A DNA stretch of 64,000 nucleotides from Pseudomonas entomophila (lineage in GTDB: Bacteria > Pseudomonadota > Gammaproteobacteria > Pseudomonadales > Pseudomonadaceae). Below, piece after piece: positions 45,822 through 54,436 of the stretch. The notes beneath the pieces are model-generated. The model was given only the letters and a program-made list of their open reading frames with translations, made no database searches and had not been told where the DNA came from. The stretch lies in the NCBI RefSeq assembly GCF_029478665.1, contig NZ_JARPQB010000007.1:1-64000 (forward strand), given 5' to 3'. The number at the start of each line of letters is the position of its first letter. Position 1 is the stretch's first letter. A program made the translations under genes and the position numbers.

Positions 45822-46262
45822 TCAGCTCAACCTGAGCGCCTGGTTCAACAACCCCACCACATCCGGCCCGTCCTGGCTGATCCACTTAGCGTAGTGCCTG
45901 AAGATCATGGCCGTCGAGGTGTGCCCCATCTGATCCGCAATCCACTCTGGCGTGGCCAGGCCGCTGCTCAGCACCTGGCTGGCGAACGTATGCCGGCAGG
46001 TGTTCGGCCCGCGCTGGCGAACGCCTGCCTTCTCCAGGTGGCCGATCCACCACACATGCCGTAGTACGTCCGAGGACCGGTACGCTTCACTCGTGGCAGT
46101 GTTGTGAAAGACAAACCGAACGCGCTGCTCACGAACCGTCCGGTTATCACGCTCGACGACCTGGATCAGTTCCGCCGGCAGTTGCCTGGTGAACCTCTCC
46201 TGCGCCTGCAGCGCACGCAGGGCAAGTGCGAGCAGCGCGTTCAGCAGGTCTAGCGGGTTGTT
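45822..46262 (-). pseudogene. Integrase (tyrosine recombinase) C-terminal remnant
   Basis: About 146 codons open from an in-frame TGA near 46266, with no plausible start. They read ...LPAELIQVVERDNRTVREQRVRFVFHNTATSEA, then GVRQRGPNTCRHTFASQVLSSGL, QMGHTSTAMIFRHYAKW and LLNQALRLS. The RHTFAS and GHTS boxes and the final RHYAKW (catalytic Tyr region) are present; the first catalytic Arg and whole N-terminal part are lost. A relic of an earlier element in the same tRNA. The 198 bases to 46460 show no further gene. Confidence 0.85.
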
Positions 46263-46460
46263 TTGTCAGCCTCACCGCCAGCGAAGCGAATGTGCTGGCT
46301 TATTTTTCGGCAACTATTGCCAGATGATAAGAGTGTGCACCAGCGCACCGCCTGGCCTTGGCTGATATTACGTTTGCCGAGAGTATTAACCCGGCTGACT
46401 CGCGCTGTTGAAGGCACTGACCGGGTATGATGGCTATTTTTCTACAGGAGTTACTCAGTA

Positions 46461-47210
46461 ATGGATGGAGTTGTTGGAGTTCTGGCCATAGCGGTCTTGG
46501 TCTTCGCTTGGTGGTGGCTGGCCAGAAAGTTGCGAAGTAACGGCCGAGGTTGGCTCTTGCGAAATTTCGTCGGCAGCACGGTTGGTAGCTTGGCCGGGCT
46601 GATGGTGGTGGTGTTGGCCCTTGCCGTGGGGATCATTGAGGCGAAACCGAAATCAGAAACGAAACCTGCCGAGTCACTGGTTGAGGCTCACGTCCCCGAG
46701 CCTGTTGTCACCCAGGCAGAAGTGGTTTCTCCAGCCGTGCCCGTGTCGAAAGATAAATCGGCCAAGACCTTGGGTCTAACCCCACAACAGTACGCAACTC
46801 GCCTGAACGCTTTGCTGAAGAAGCTCGACCTCAAGTATCGGGTTGATGGCAGCCGTGTCGTTCCAGGGGAGTTCAATGACGTACTGAACGCTGAGATTGG
46901 CCAGTACACCGCGCTGGTTGCGACTATTTCAAAGGGCAATGGCGAAGTGCTCGACGTCATCCTCATGGCGGGAGGCGATGGTACTCCCGAATCCGGGCTT
47001 GAAATTATGATGATCGGCAGTGCGGTACTGACGGCTGCAACTAATGACGTGGAGTTCCGGGAAGTGTTCCAAGGGCTGCCCTCGATGATCAAGGGGCAGG
47101 AGCGAACCTATGGGGCTGTGAAGCTCAGTGCCAAGAACATGGATCAGCTTGGAACCTGGTTCCTGGCCTCTCCAGGTGGGCAGGCTGGTAGCAAGCGCGA
47201 CAAAGGCTGA
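46461..47210 (+). CDS. Membrane protein of unknown function (249 aa)
   Basis: Two N-terminal transmembrane segments (VVGVLAIAVLVFAWWWLARKL, about 4-24; VGSTVGSLAGLMVVVLALAVGIIEA, about 37-61) are followed by a flexible Pro/Glu/Val-rich linker and a soluble domain (QYATRLNALLKKLDLKYRVDGSRVVPGEFNDVLNAE; VEFREVFQGLPSMI). No family recognised. It lies between two integrase relics, so may be island cargo. A strong terminator follows. Confidence 0.75.
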   Translation: MDGVVGVLAIAVLVFAWWWLARKLRSNGRGWLLRNFVGSTVGSLAGLMVVVLALAVGIIEAKPKSETKPAESLVEAHVPEPVVTQAEVVSPAVPVSKDKSAKTLGLTPQQYATRLNALLKKLDLKYRVDGSRVVPGEFNDVLNAEIGQYTALVATISKGNGEVLDVILMAGGDGTPESGLEIMMIGSAVLTAATNDVEFREVFQGLPSMIKGQERTYGAVKLSAKNMDQLGTWFLASPGGQAGSKRDKG

Positions 47211-47325
47211 AGTTGGATGATCGGCAGCGGCATGACTTGACGCGGATTCTGGAGGTGTTCAGAAAGTCGCAGTGTAAGGGTGAGAGAAAAGGACCCCGGC
47301 TGCGTGTCGGGGCTCCATGTGAAAA

Positions 47326-47356
47326 GGCCCCACCGATTGGTGGGGCCATTGTTTTT
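47326..47356. terminator. Terminator between membrane protein and cyclase genes
   Basis: GGCCCCACC-GATT-GGTGGGGCC followed by ATTGTTTTT on the right and preceded by AAAA on the left, so usable in both directions. Confidence 0.8.
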
Positions 47357-47403
47357 CGACGCTCCACACTCGCGCTGTCTGGTCAGCCGATCGGTCCGAT
47401 AAC

Positions 47404-48450
47404 TCAATGGTCAACAGCCGGCGCCGGCATATAGACAACTTGGTCACGCCCCCCCTGTTTGGCTGCGTAGAGTCCGCTGTCGGCGCGCCGCAGTGCGTCA
47501 TCGATCTGTTCGCTATCGCTGAGTAGAGTACATCCAATACTGACGCTCACCCTCAACGGACCGCTGGAGAGTTGTACCGGTCTACTGCCGATGAGTAGCC
47601 GCACGCGCTCCGCGATCAGCATCAGTTCTTCACGGTCATTTACCCGCAGCAGGGCGACGAATTCCTCACCGCCCTGGCGCACCAGCAGGTCATCGGGACG
47701 AAGTGCAGCGCGCAGGCGACGCGCACACTCGCAGAGCACCAGGTCGCCCTCGGCGTGACCATGCTTGTCGTTGACAGACTTGAAATGGTCAAGGTCCGCA
47801 TAAACAGCGCCCAACTGTAGACCTTTTTCCTCTGCCAAACGCCGTTCACGATCCTGGAAGGCTGCCAATGCGCCGCGGTTCCATAGCTGTGTAAGTGGAT
47901 CAAGTAAAGCCTTGCGTTGCTCACGGTCCATTTCCAACCGAAGGTCGCGGTTGGCCTGTATCAAACTGCGTAGTTGTAGATAACCCTCTGCGAGTGTCGC
48001 GAGATCCCTGAAGTTGGATTGTTGGGCCTCGCTCAGAAGGCGCGGGTGAGGGCCGAACATGCATAGGGTGCCGATGGCTTTGCCGTTTCCAGCACGCAAG
48101 GGGTGCCCGGCATAGAAGCGGATATAAGGTGCGCCCAATACCAGCGGATTATCGGCGAATCGCGGATCGTTCTCGGCGTCCGGTACCAGCAAGGTGTCTT
48201 CGCCCAGAATGGCATAACCACAGAAGGATACATCGCGTGGGGTCTCACTCACGTCTAGCCCAATCCTGGCCTTGAACCACTGTCGATCTTGATCGATCAA
48301 GCTAATAAGCACAGTGTCCACGTGTGCAACTTCCTGGGTGAGCCGCACCAGGGTATCGAGGTAATGCTCAGCCGGCGTATCCAGCACATTCATCTCATCG
48401 AGGGTACGCTGCCGAAGCGTTTCGTCAGTCGGTATGGGACAGGCCGGCAT
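47404..48450 (-). CDS. GAF-GGDEF diguanylate cyclase
   Basis: 348 residues from ATG 48450, chosen because GGAG lies eight bases upstream; in-frame ATGs further up lack this. The N-terminal GAF domain (about 25-160; LISLIDQDRQWFKARIGLDVSETPRDVSFCGYAI) senses an unknown ligand. A linker helix leads to the GGDEF domain with active-site GGEEF in VRQGGEEFVALLR and an RxxD inhibitory site (RPDD) five residues before it. Expected to make cyclic di-GMP with product inhibition. No signal peptide, so cytoplasmic. Confidence 0.92.
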   Translation of the reverse strand: MPACPIPTDETLRQRTLDEMNVLDTPAEHYLDTLVRLTQEVAHVDTVLISLIDQDRQWFKARIGLDVSETPRDVSFCGYAILGEDTLLVPDAENDPRFADNPLVLGAPYIRFYAGHPLRAGNGKAIGTLCMFGPHPRLLSEAQQSNFRDLATLAEGYLQLRSLIQANRDLRLEMDREQRKALLDPLTQLWNRGALAAFQDRERRLAEEKGLQLGAVYADLDHFKSVNDKHGHAEGDLVLCECARRLRAALRPDDLLVRQGGEEFVALLRVNDREELMLIAERVRLLIGSRPVQLSSGPLRVSVSIGCTLLSDSEQIDDALRRADSGLYAAKQGGRDQVVYMPAPAVDH

Positions 48451-48549
48451 GTCTTTTCTCCAGTCCATGGGTAGGTAGCATCTGCGAAAGGCAAGCTTTT
48501 GACGCCGAGACATGAAGTACTTTAGACAGATGAGAGCATTAGATCGAAG

Positions 48550-48626
48550 TCAGTTTGGGGAAATGAAGGCCTGGTTTAACAACCCCACGGCAGTTGCCCC
48601 GTCCTGGCTAATCCACTTCGCGTAAT
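48550..48626 (-). pseudogene. Second integrase C-terminal scar
   Basis: About 25 codons read HYAKWISQDGATAVGLLNQA then FISPN and a stop. They match the end of the remnant at 45822-46262 (HYAKWISQDG...VGLLNQA), and the DNA is roughly 80% identical over 60 bases. It is a second relic of the same integrase family, 2.7 kb away. The following 249 bases to 48875 hold nothing else I can identify. Confidence 0.75.
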
Positions 48627-48875
48627 GGGTGTTGCGCCCTGGCACATGGCCAATGGGGCTTGACCCAACACGGCCATTTGCTGTTGAATGCGCGCCCTAA
48701 GTCCCCGCAACCTTTCCCCAAGTGGTGAAGCCAGTGCCCTACGCCAGCCAACACGCCTGATACCGACGACGGTCCATCGTGCCTGATGGCTGCCCGCGCC
48801 TGTGCGCGGCGGCGCTTCATCGCTGTGCCTGCCTGATCCTGTCGTCGGTTTTTCCCTTTTTGAATGGAGAAACCC

Positions 48876-49736
48876 ATGAACATGGATTTTCGTGCCGACG
48901 CGCACACCCTCGAACTGCTCAAGTACCCCCGCACGCCCCACCTGGAAGGTTCGCGTCTGCAGGACGGTGACACCGACGCAGGCCAGGTCCGCTATGCCAC
49001 CCTGGCCGGCCAATGGCTGGTGGTGGAAGAAAAACTCGACGGCGCCAACGCCGGCATCAGCTTCACCGAAGGCGGTGAGTTGCGCCTGCAGTCGCGCGGT
49101 CACTACCTCACCGGCGGTGGCCGCGAGCGCCAGTTCAACCTGTTCAAGCAGTGGGCCGTGGCCCATGAGCGCTGGTTGCTGGAACGCCTCGAAGACCGCT
49201 TCGTGCTGTATGGCGAGTGGCTGCACAAGAAGCACTCGGTGTTTTACGACCACTTGCCGCATTACTTCTGCGAGTTCGACATCTGGGACCGCGCCACAGG
49301 GCTGTTCCTGTCTACCGCGGCGCGCCGACGCTTGCTCGAGGGCGGGCCGGTGCTTTCGGTGCCGGTGTTGTACGAGGGCCCGGCGCCGCGCCGTCATGCG
49401 GACCTGATGGCGCTGGTCGGTGATTCGCTGGCCAAGACCCTACGGTGGCGAGAGGTGTTCGAGCAGGTAGTGAGCCGCGAAGGCCTCGACCGGGCCCGCG
49501 CCTGGCGCCAGTGCGACCGCTCCAGCCGCATGGAGGGGCTGTACCTGAAGCTCGAGGACGAGCGGCAGACCCTGGGTCGGCTCAAATGGGTTCGCCAGGA
49601 CTTCGTCCAGGCCATCCTCGATGCCGACCAGCACCATGCCAACCAACCGTTCATCCCCAATCAACTGGCCGACGGCGTCGACCTGTACGCGCCTTGCCTG
49701 TCCATGGACTGGCAGGGCCCGCGCCGCGGCTACTGA
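48876..49736 (+). CDS. ATP-dependent RNA ligase family protein
   Basis: 286 residues from ATG 48876 (GGAG seven bases upstream; an ATG at 48864 lacks one). The nucleotidyltransferase motifs are visible: motif I VEEKLDGANAG with Lys53 as the AMP-accepting residue, motif III-type FVLYGEWLHKKHSVFYDHLP, motif IV EGLYLKLED and motif V LKWVR. Length fits small Rnl2-like ligases. It should seal 3'-OH/5'-phosphate RNA ends. Fifteen bases before the HD-Pnk gene, forming a repair pair. Confidence 0.85.
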   Translation: MNMDFRADAHTLELLKYPRTPHLEGSRLQDGDTDAGQVRYATLAGQWLVVEEKLDGANAGISFTEGGELRLQSRGHYLTGGGRERQFNLFKQWAVAHERWLLERLEDRFVLYGEWLHKKHSVFYDHLPHYFCEFDIWDRATGLFLSTAARRRLLEGGPVLSVPVLYEGPAPRRHADLMALVGDSLAKTLRWREVFEQVVSREGLDRARAWRQCDRSSRMEGLYLKLEDERQTLGRLKWVRQDFVQAILDADQHHANQPFIPNQLADGVDLYAPCLSMDWQGPRRGY

Positions 49737-49750
49737 AGGAGCATCCCGAA

Positions 49751-50896
49751 ATGGATATTCGACAACTGCAACACCTGGTGCCCGAGCCTGGGCGCGACAT
49801 GGACGCCACGGCCTGCCTGGCGGCAATTCCGGCCTTGGCGCGCCTGGCCGACACACCGCAGGACCCGACCTACCACGCTGAGGGCGATGTGTGGACCCAC
49901 ACCCGCCTGGTGGTCGAGGCGCTGCTGGCACAACCCGCTTATCAGCAGGCCGCTGCCGAGCAACGCCTGGTGCTGTTCTTTGCGGCGCTGTTGCATGACA
50001 TCGCCAAACCCGACACCACGGTGATCGACCCGGAAACCGGACGCATCGGCCAACCCGGCCACTCGCGCCGGGGCGCGGTGGATGCGCGGCTGCTGCTATG
50101 GCGCGCTGGCGTGCCGTTCGACCTGCGCGAGCAGATCTGCCGCATCATCGCGGTACATCAGTTGCCGTTCTTTGCATTGCAGGGCGATCGCAGTGGGCGC
50201 AGCGCGGAATTCCTGCTGCACAAGCTGTCATGGGAGCTACCGGTGTGGATGCTCTGCGCGGTGGCTGAAGCCGACATGCAAGGCCGCCACTACGTTGGCA
50301 AGGCCGATGTACTGGCCGCCATCGAGCTGTGGAAAGAGCTGGCGGCCGAGGAAGGCTGCCTGCACGGGCCGCGGGCGTTCGCCGACGACTACACGCGCAT
50401 CCAGTACCTGCGTGGCGCGCGGGTGCACCCCGATTACTCGCTTCACGCGCCGAAAGGCTCGCAGGTGGTGATGCTCTCGGGCCTGCCGGCCAGCGGCAAG
50501 GATACCTGGACCGCGCGGCATCATCCGGATCTGCCGGTGGTATCGTTCGACGATGCGCGCCAGGCTCTGGGCTTGCGCCATGGGCAGAACGAGGGGGCCG
50601 CCGCGCATTATGCCATCGACCGGGCCAAGGCCTTGCTGCGTGAGCAGCGGCCGTTCGTGTGGAACTCGACGCACCTGTCGGCGCAGATGCGCAGCCGTAC
50701 TCTGGACTTGCTCTACGGTTACGGCGCGCAGGTGGAGATCGTCTACCTGGAGCGCCCCGAGGCCGAGATCATGCGGCGCAACCAGCGGCGTGACACGTCA
50801 CTGCGCAACGACGATATCCGCCGCATGCTGTTCAAGTGGGAGGTGCCATTGCCAACCGAGGCGCACCGGGTCACGTATCAGGCGGTGACGGCTTGA
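49751..50896 (+). CDS. HD-Pnk: HD phosphohydrolase fused to polynucleotide kinase
   Basis: 381 residues from ATG 49751 (AAGGAGC). The N-terminal HD domain (about 40-215) has His50, the HD dyad His82-Asp83 (ALLHDIAKPD) and HQLP. The C-terminal kinase has P-loop GLPASGKDT (244-252), SFDDAR (Asp267/268) and Arg-rich lid NQRRDTSLRNDD. This domain order is that of HD-Pnk enzymes, which remove 2',3'-cyclic phosphates and phosphorylate 5'-OH ends. With the ligase it makes a complete end-healing and sealing pathway. Confidence 0.88.
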   Translation: MDIRQLQHLVPEPGRDMDATACLAAIPALARLADTPQDPTYHAEGDVWTHTRLVVEALLAQPAYQQAAAEQRLVLFFAALLHDIAKPDTTVIDPETGRIGQPGHSRRGAVDARLLLWRAGVPFDLREQICRIIAVHQLPFFALQGDRSGRSAEFLLHKLSWELPVWMLCAVAEADMQGRHYVGKADVLAAIELWKELAAEEGCLHGPRAFADDYTRIQYLRGARVHPDYSLHAPKGSQVVMLSGLPASGKDTWTARHHPDLPVVSFDDARQALGLRHGQNEGAAAHYAIDRAKALLREQRPFVWNSTHLSAQMRSRTLDLLYGYGAQVEIVYLERPEAEIMRRNQRRDTSLRNDDIRRMLFKWEVPLPTEAHRVTYQAVTA

Positions 50897-50955
50897 TCGG
50901 GCCCGTATCGCGAAATCGGGCTTTTGCGACACCATGTGCCCGTGGCCATGCGCCT

Positions 50956-51384
50956 TCAGTCCAGCACGTTGTGCAAGACTTCATAGATCACGCCGGTGGC
51001 AATCGTCACCAACAGCAGGTCTGCCCCGGCCTGTCGCCATTCATAGCCGTCATAATGCGGAAGTCTCCCCAACAGCCGGCTATCCAGCTTCTTGGCAATC
51101 CCTGGCGGAAGCGGCTTGCCCCGTTCAAGGTTCTTCTGTACTCCAGGCGGTAATGACGAGCCGCGACTCCAGTACTCGCGGTTGTCATCGAGTACGACTC
51201 GCACCCCACCCAGGTCCACGGATGGGCCGCCATGCCAGTCACTACCGTGCTGTGAGTGGCCCTGGCTACCCTGCGGGTTGCCCTTGTCATGGCCCTTTCC
51301 CTTGCCTGGATCCGCCAGCAAGGTAGGGCTCGCGCAGACAAGGGCCAGGCTCAATGCTGCCGTGAACAGCGATTCAAGCTTCAT
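50956..51384 (-). CDS. CigR-like secreted protein
   Basis: 142 residues. Signal peptide MKLESLFTAALSLALVCASPTLLA is followed by a Gly/His/Lys-rich low-complexity stretch (KGKGHDKGNPQGSQGHSQHG) and a C-terminal domain with LPPGVQKNLERGKPLPPGIAKKLDSRLLGRLP and a final hydrophobic helix (LLLVTIATGVIYEVL). This matches the anti-virulence regulator CigR family of Pseudomonas and enterics. Location: periplasm or membrane. Confidence 0.82.
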   Translation of the reverse strand: MKLESLFTAALSLALVCASPTLLADPGKGKGHDKGNPQGSQGHSQHGSDWHGGPSVDLGGVRVVLDDNREYWSRGSSLPPGVQKNLERGKPLPPGIAKKLDSRLLGRLPHYDGYEWRQAGADLLLVTIATGVIYEVLHNVLD

Positions 51385-51504
51385 TGGCGGTTACCTCTGG
51401 ACGGCTTCCTTTGAGCAAAGAGCGTAGTCAGTCTATTGCGACGTGCAGACATTTCACTGCCTGTGGCCTACAGTCCAGCGGTCAATCTCTCCAGAGTCTC
51501 TACC

Positions 51505-51915
51505 ATGCTGACGGGCTTCAATCACCTCACCCTCGCCGTAAGCCAATTGCCTCGAAGCATCGCGTTCTATCAGCAAACACTGGGCTTCAGGTTGCACGCG
51601 AGCTGGAAGGCAGGGGCCTACCTCAGCCTGGGTGACCTGTGGCTCTGCCTGTCAGTGGACGAAGTGCGTGCGGCGGACTTGCCGCGCAGCTACACGCACT
51701 ACGCATTCTCCATCGAGCAGGGGCATTTCAGTGCTTTCGCGCAACATTTGCGTGAACGGGATGTTGCGCTTTGGAAGCAGGACAAGAGCGAAGGAGATTC
51801 GCTCTACTTCCTTGATCCCGACGGTCATCAACTGGAAGCGCATGTCGGCGACCTGGCGTCGCGTTTGGCGGCGTGCCGTGCCAGCCCCTACAGGGAGATG
51901 ATGTTTTACGACTGA
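51505..51915 (+). CDS. fosA: FosA fosfomycin-resistance glutathione transferase
   Basis: 136 residues from ATG 51505 ([12 protein letters not shown]). A vicinal-oxygen-chelate fold with metal ligands His7, His65 (YTHYAF) and Glu111 (HQLEAHVG), plus [10 protein letters not shown]. Adds glutathione to the fosfomycin epoxide. Length and motifs match chromosomal Pseudomonas FosA. It is a common core gene rather than an acquired cassette. Monocistronic, ending beside an opposing small gene. Confidence 0.92.
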   Translation: MLTGFNHLTLAVSQLPRSIAFYQQTLGFRLHASWKAGAYLSLGDLWLCLSVDEVRAADLPRSYTHYAFSIEQGHFSAFAQHLRERDVALWKQDKSEGDSLYFLDPDGHQLEAHVGDLASRLAACRASPYREMMFYD

Positions 51916-51926
51916 CCCGTGTCGGA

Positions 51927-52112
51927 TCACTGCAAGGTGGTCGGCTTGAAGGCTTGCGAGGTCTTGAGCAACCCCTGTTCCAGCCTGGCAATGATGCGCG
52001 CCAACTCGTCCGCGCGCTTCAGGTCCCCGGTTGCTTTCAGTCGTGCGTGGTCCTTGCGCATGTTCAGCAGGCATTTCTGTAGCCCCAGTGCGGAAGCATC
52101 GTAGTTTTCCAT
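51927..52112 (-). CDS. Small helical protein (61 aa)
   Basis: 61 residues, MENYDASALGLQKCLLNM then RKDHARLKATGDLKRADELARIIARLEQGLLK: a probable helical hairpin. GTGAGAACACC precedes the ATG, giving a weak ribosome site. Codon use fits the chromosome. Unknown function. The 354 bases to the next gene (52113-52466) hold a partial REP-like GATCGCTCCTACAG near 52243 and no clear gene. Confidence 0.6.
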   Translation of the reverse strand: MENYDASALGLQKCLLNMRKDHARLKATGDLKRADELARIIARLEQGLLKTSQAFKPTTLQ

Positions 52113-52466
52113 GGTGTTCTCACTTGGTGTGGCATCCGTGCCGTTGTAGGAATGTGGCGACGGTATCAGCTCGATTCAGCATTCAATACTGATTATTCAT
52201 ACACGGACGAGGGGCTAGAGTGAAACGTCCTACTTCACGACAAGATCGCTCCTACAGGGTGTTCGTCGAGAATGTTTCCACATGCTTCCAGCCGATTAGC
52301 TGCAGGCCCTGAACCTTGCGGCCTTGCGCCGAAAAGGGGATGCGAGCATGGACTTTCGGGTTGGCGGTGCTTGCAGGTCCCTGCTGAAAAGTTATGTTGC
52401 AAATCAGCGCCACAGGACAACTTCCGCTAGCATGTCTCGCTCTGTTTCCAGCTATCCGGACACCCC

Positions 52467-52958
52467 ATGAGTTCCCTGACCTTCCGCCAGGCCACGCCAC
52501 ACGATGTGGACCGTTGTTATCAGATCGAGGCCACCGCCTACGAGGGCGATGAGGCCGCCACTCGGGAGAAGATCGCCACGCGCATCGCCCAGTATCCGGA
52601 AGGTTTCCTGATTCTGGAGCTGGACGACCAGGTGATCGGTTTCATCAATAGTGGTTGCGCCCACGAAGTCGTGATGTCCGATGAGGCCTTCAAGGAGTTG
52701 GTCGGGCATGAGCCGGCGGCCCCCAACGTGGTGATCATGTCGGTGGTGCTGGACCCGGCACATCAGGGCCAGGGCCACGCCGGGCGCTTGATGGCACGCT
52801 TCGTCGAGCAGATGCGCGAGCGCGGCAAGGCGAGCATCCACCTGATGTGCAAGGACCGGCATGTCGGCCTCTACGAGAAGCTGGGCTACCGCTATGTCCG
52901 CCCATCGGCCTCCGACCACGGTGGCATGGCCTGGCACGAGATGGTCATGGTGCTCTGA
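52467..52958 (+). CDS. GNAT acetyltransferase (AANAT-like)
   Basis: 163 residues with the GNAT layout: N-terminal SLTFRQATPHDVDRCYQIEATAYEGDEAA, the beta-4 strand NVVIMSVVLDP, the acetyl-CoA loop HQGQGHAGRLM (Q/R-x-x-G-x-G/A), and LYEKLGYRYVRPS-type motif B. The EATAYEGDEAA start and length resemble arylalkylamine-type N-acetyltransferases. Substrate unknown. Confidence 0.85.
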   Translation: MSSLTFRQATPHDVDRCYQIEATAYEGDEAATREKIATRIAQYPEGFLILELDDQVIGFINSGCAHEVVMSDEAFKELVGHEPAAPNVVIMSVVLDPAHQGQGHAGRLMARFVEQMRERGKASIHLMCKDRHVGLYEKLGYRYVRPSASDHGGMAWHEMVMVL

Positions 52959-53004
52959 GACAGGTCTGTTAGCATCGACGCTTTTCGCAGCCAGGGAGAG
53001 GCTT

Positions 53005-53358
53005 GTGAAGTACGTCGTGATAGCACCCCACCGCAGTGAATACCCGGCACCCATTACCTTCGCCAGGGATACCCTGCTGGAAATAGGCCAGCGCTACGAG
53101 GGCAACGAGCACTGGGAGGACTGGTATCTGTGCAGTTGTGCGGGGCAGACACCGGGCTGGGTGCCGGCCCAGGTCATCGAGCGGCTCGGTGTTGGACGGG
53201 GCAGGGCACTGGAAGCCTACAGTGCCCATGAGCTGGATATCGACCCTGGCCAGATGGTCGAGGGGTTGCGGCCCTTGAACGGCTGGCTGTGGTGCCGAAG
53301 CCTGCGCAATGGCGAACTGGGCTGGTTGCCATTGGCGAAGTTGCGGCTGATGGCCTGA
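53005..53358 (+). CDS. SH3-like domain protein
   Basis: 117 residues from GTG 53005 (GGGAGAG upstream). Two repeated beta modules: YVVIAPHRSEYPAPITFARDTLLEIGQRYEGNEHWEDWYLCSCAGQTPGWVPAQV and a second from about 65 (YSAHELDIDPGQMVEGLRPLNGWLWCRSLRNGELGWLPLAKL). Each ends G-W-V/L-P, the SH3 pattern. Cytoplasmic; ligand unknown. Confidence 0.75.
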   Translation: MKYVVIAPHRSEYPAPITFARDTLLEIGQRYEGNEHWEDWYLCSCAGQTPGWVPAQVIERLGVGRGRALEAYSAHELDIDPGQMVEGLRPLNGWLWCRSLRNGELGWLPLAKLRLMA

Positions 53359-53360
53359 GC

Positions 53361-53921
53361 TCAGTCAGTGGCCAGCACAGTGGCCGTGTCGAGGATACGG
53401 GCATAGTCCATGGCCAGGTTGCTCAGTGACAGGGCATGCACCTCTTCGGCAGGCCAGTGGCGGCCTTGCAGGTCGTGCTGGTCGAAGGTGTAGCAGGCAT
53501 CGCCTACCACCACGGTGGCGAACCCCAGATTACCGGCCGAACGCGCAGTCGACTCCACTGAGTTGTTGGTGATCACCCCGACGATCACCAACTCGGTGAT
53601 ACCGCGTACCTGTAGCCAATGCTCAAGGCCACTTTGGCAGAACGCATCGGGCACCTGCTTGGTGAAGACGGCTTCGCTGGCCAGTGGCGTGAATGCGGCC
53701 TGGAACTCGCAGCCAGGCTGTCCGGGCCAGAACACCGATTCGGGATCGCGCGAAGCGTGTCGCACGTGCACCACTGGCCGGCCATGCAGGCGCCAGGCCA
53801 CCAGCAATTCGTGCATGCGAAGCTCCGCCTCGGGGTTGTTGCGCCGGCCCAGGCGGGGGTGGTGGATGCCAGTTTGCATGTCGATGATCAGCAGGCTGGC
53901 GTTGCTGGTGAGGGCGGTCAT
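53361..53921 (-). CDS. Isochorismatase-family protein lacking the usual Cys
   Basis: 186 residues. Isochorismatase-fold features: Asp14 in LLIIDMQTG, Lys88 in AVFTKQ, and the nucleophile loop GVITNNSVESTARSAGNLGF. In the family this reads G-x-x-T-x-x-C-V; here Ser121 replaces the Cys. So it may use a serine, have other chemistry, or be inactive. Ends three bases from the SH3-like stop. Confidence 0.82.
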   Translation of the reverse strand: MTALTSNASLLIIDMQTGIHHPRLGRRNNPEAELRMHELLVAWRLHGRPVVHVRHASRDPESVFWPGQPGCEFQAAFTPLASEAVFTKQVPDAFCQSGLEHWLQVRGITELVIVGVITNNSVESTARSAGNLGFATVVVGDACYTFDQHDLQGRHWPAEEVHALSLSNLAMDYARILDTATVLATD

Positions 53922-53975
53922 GCGTGGGGCGCTCGTCGGTGAGTTTCACGGACCGTAGCACAGCTCGCGCCGGCA

Positions 53976-54008
53976 GCGGATCAGCGCTCCATCTGATCCG
54001 CTTTTTTT
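53976..54008 (+). terminator. Strong rightward terminator without an obvious gene
   Basis: GCGGATCAG-CGCTCCAT-CTGATCCGC followed by TTTTTTT. No rightward gene ends here: the nearest, at 53358, is 600 bases away and an opposing gene intervenes. It could end a small RNA or an antisense transcript. Confidence 0.7.
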
Positions 54009-54146
54009 CCTCGAACCTGCATCTGTAACCGTATCAGTAAGGCGCTGACAATAGCCACCAGGCCCAGCCTTGCGAACCGGCGTGCTGGGCAGGGTGGCCT
54101 CCCTCGGCCGGCCCCGCCGTCTAGTCATCACATTGTAGAGGTTCCA

Positions 54147-54230
54147 ATGGGCAAGCTCGCTCTGTTCCTGGGTGGTTTTCTGCTGCTGACCATCATGATT
54201 GGCCTGCTGGGAACCATCCCGCCAAGCTGA
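54147..54230 (+). CDS. Small membrane protein (27 aa)
   Basis: MGKLALFLGGFLLLTIMIGL followed by LGTIPPS: a single transmembrane helix, 27 residues. GAGG lies nine bases upstream. A GC-rich hairpin follows at 54253-54275. Short hydrophobic proteins of this kind are real in Pseudomonas, but at this length the evidence is limited. Confidence 0.45.
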   Translation: MGKLALFLGGFLLLTIMIGLLGTIPPS

Positions 54231-54436
54231 CACGCACATTTTCCTTGTCTCAGCCCGCCTCGCCGCAAGGCGGGCTCGATCCCTCCCCCTGGCTGGCAAG
54301 CCGTCTTTTTGCAGTTGTCTGGACAAGCGGTAGCTGCAAGTCATTCTCAAGTGCAGGACGCTCGTGTAATCTCGCGCCCCCATCTATCAGGTCCGGGCAC
54401 ACGGGCCAATCACCTGCCTTGGAGTCGAAGTTCACT

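Noticed and set aside
45822..46055. Functional short integrase from a GTG at 46055
   Set aside because: The homologous frame continues upstream without a start and lacks the N-terminal domains and first catalytic Arg; it is a remnant.
51505..51915. fosA as a recently acquired resistance cassette
   Set aside because: Codon use and neighbours are ordinary chromosome; FosA is common as a core gene in this genus.
52235..52500. Leftward frames in the 354-base gap before the GNAT gene
   Set aside because: No ribosome site, cysteine/proline-rich random composition, and overlap with a partial REP-like sequence.
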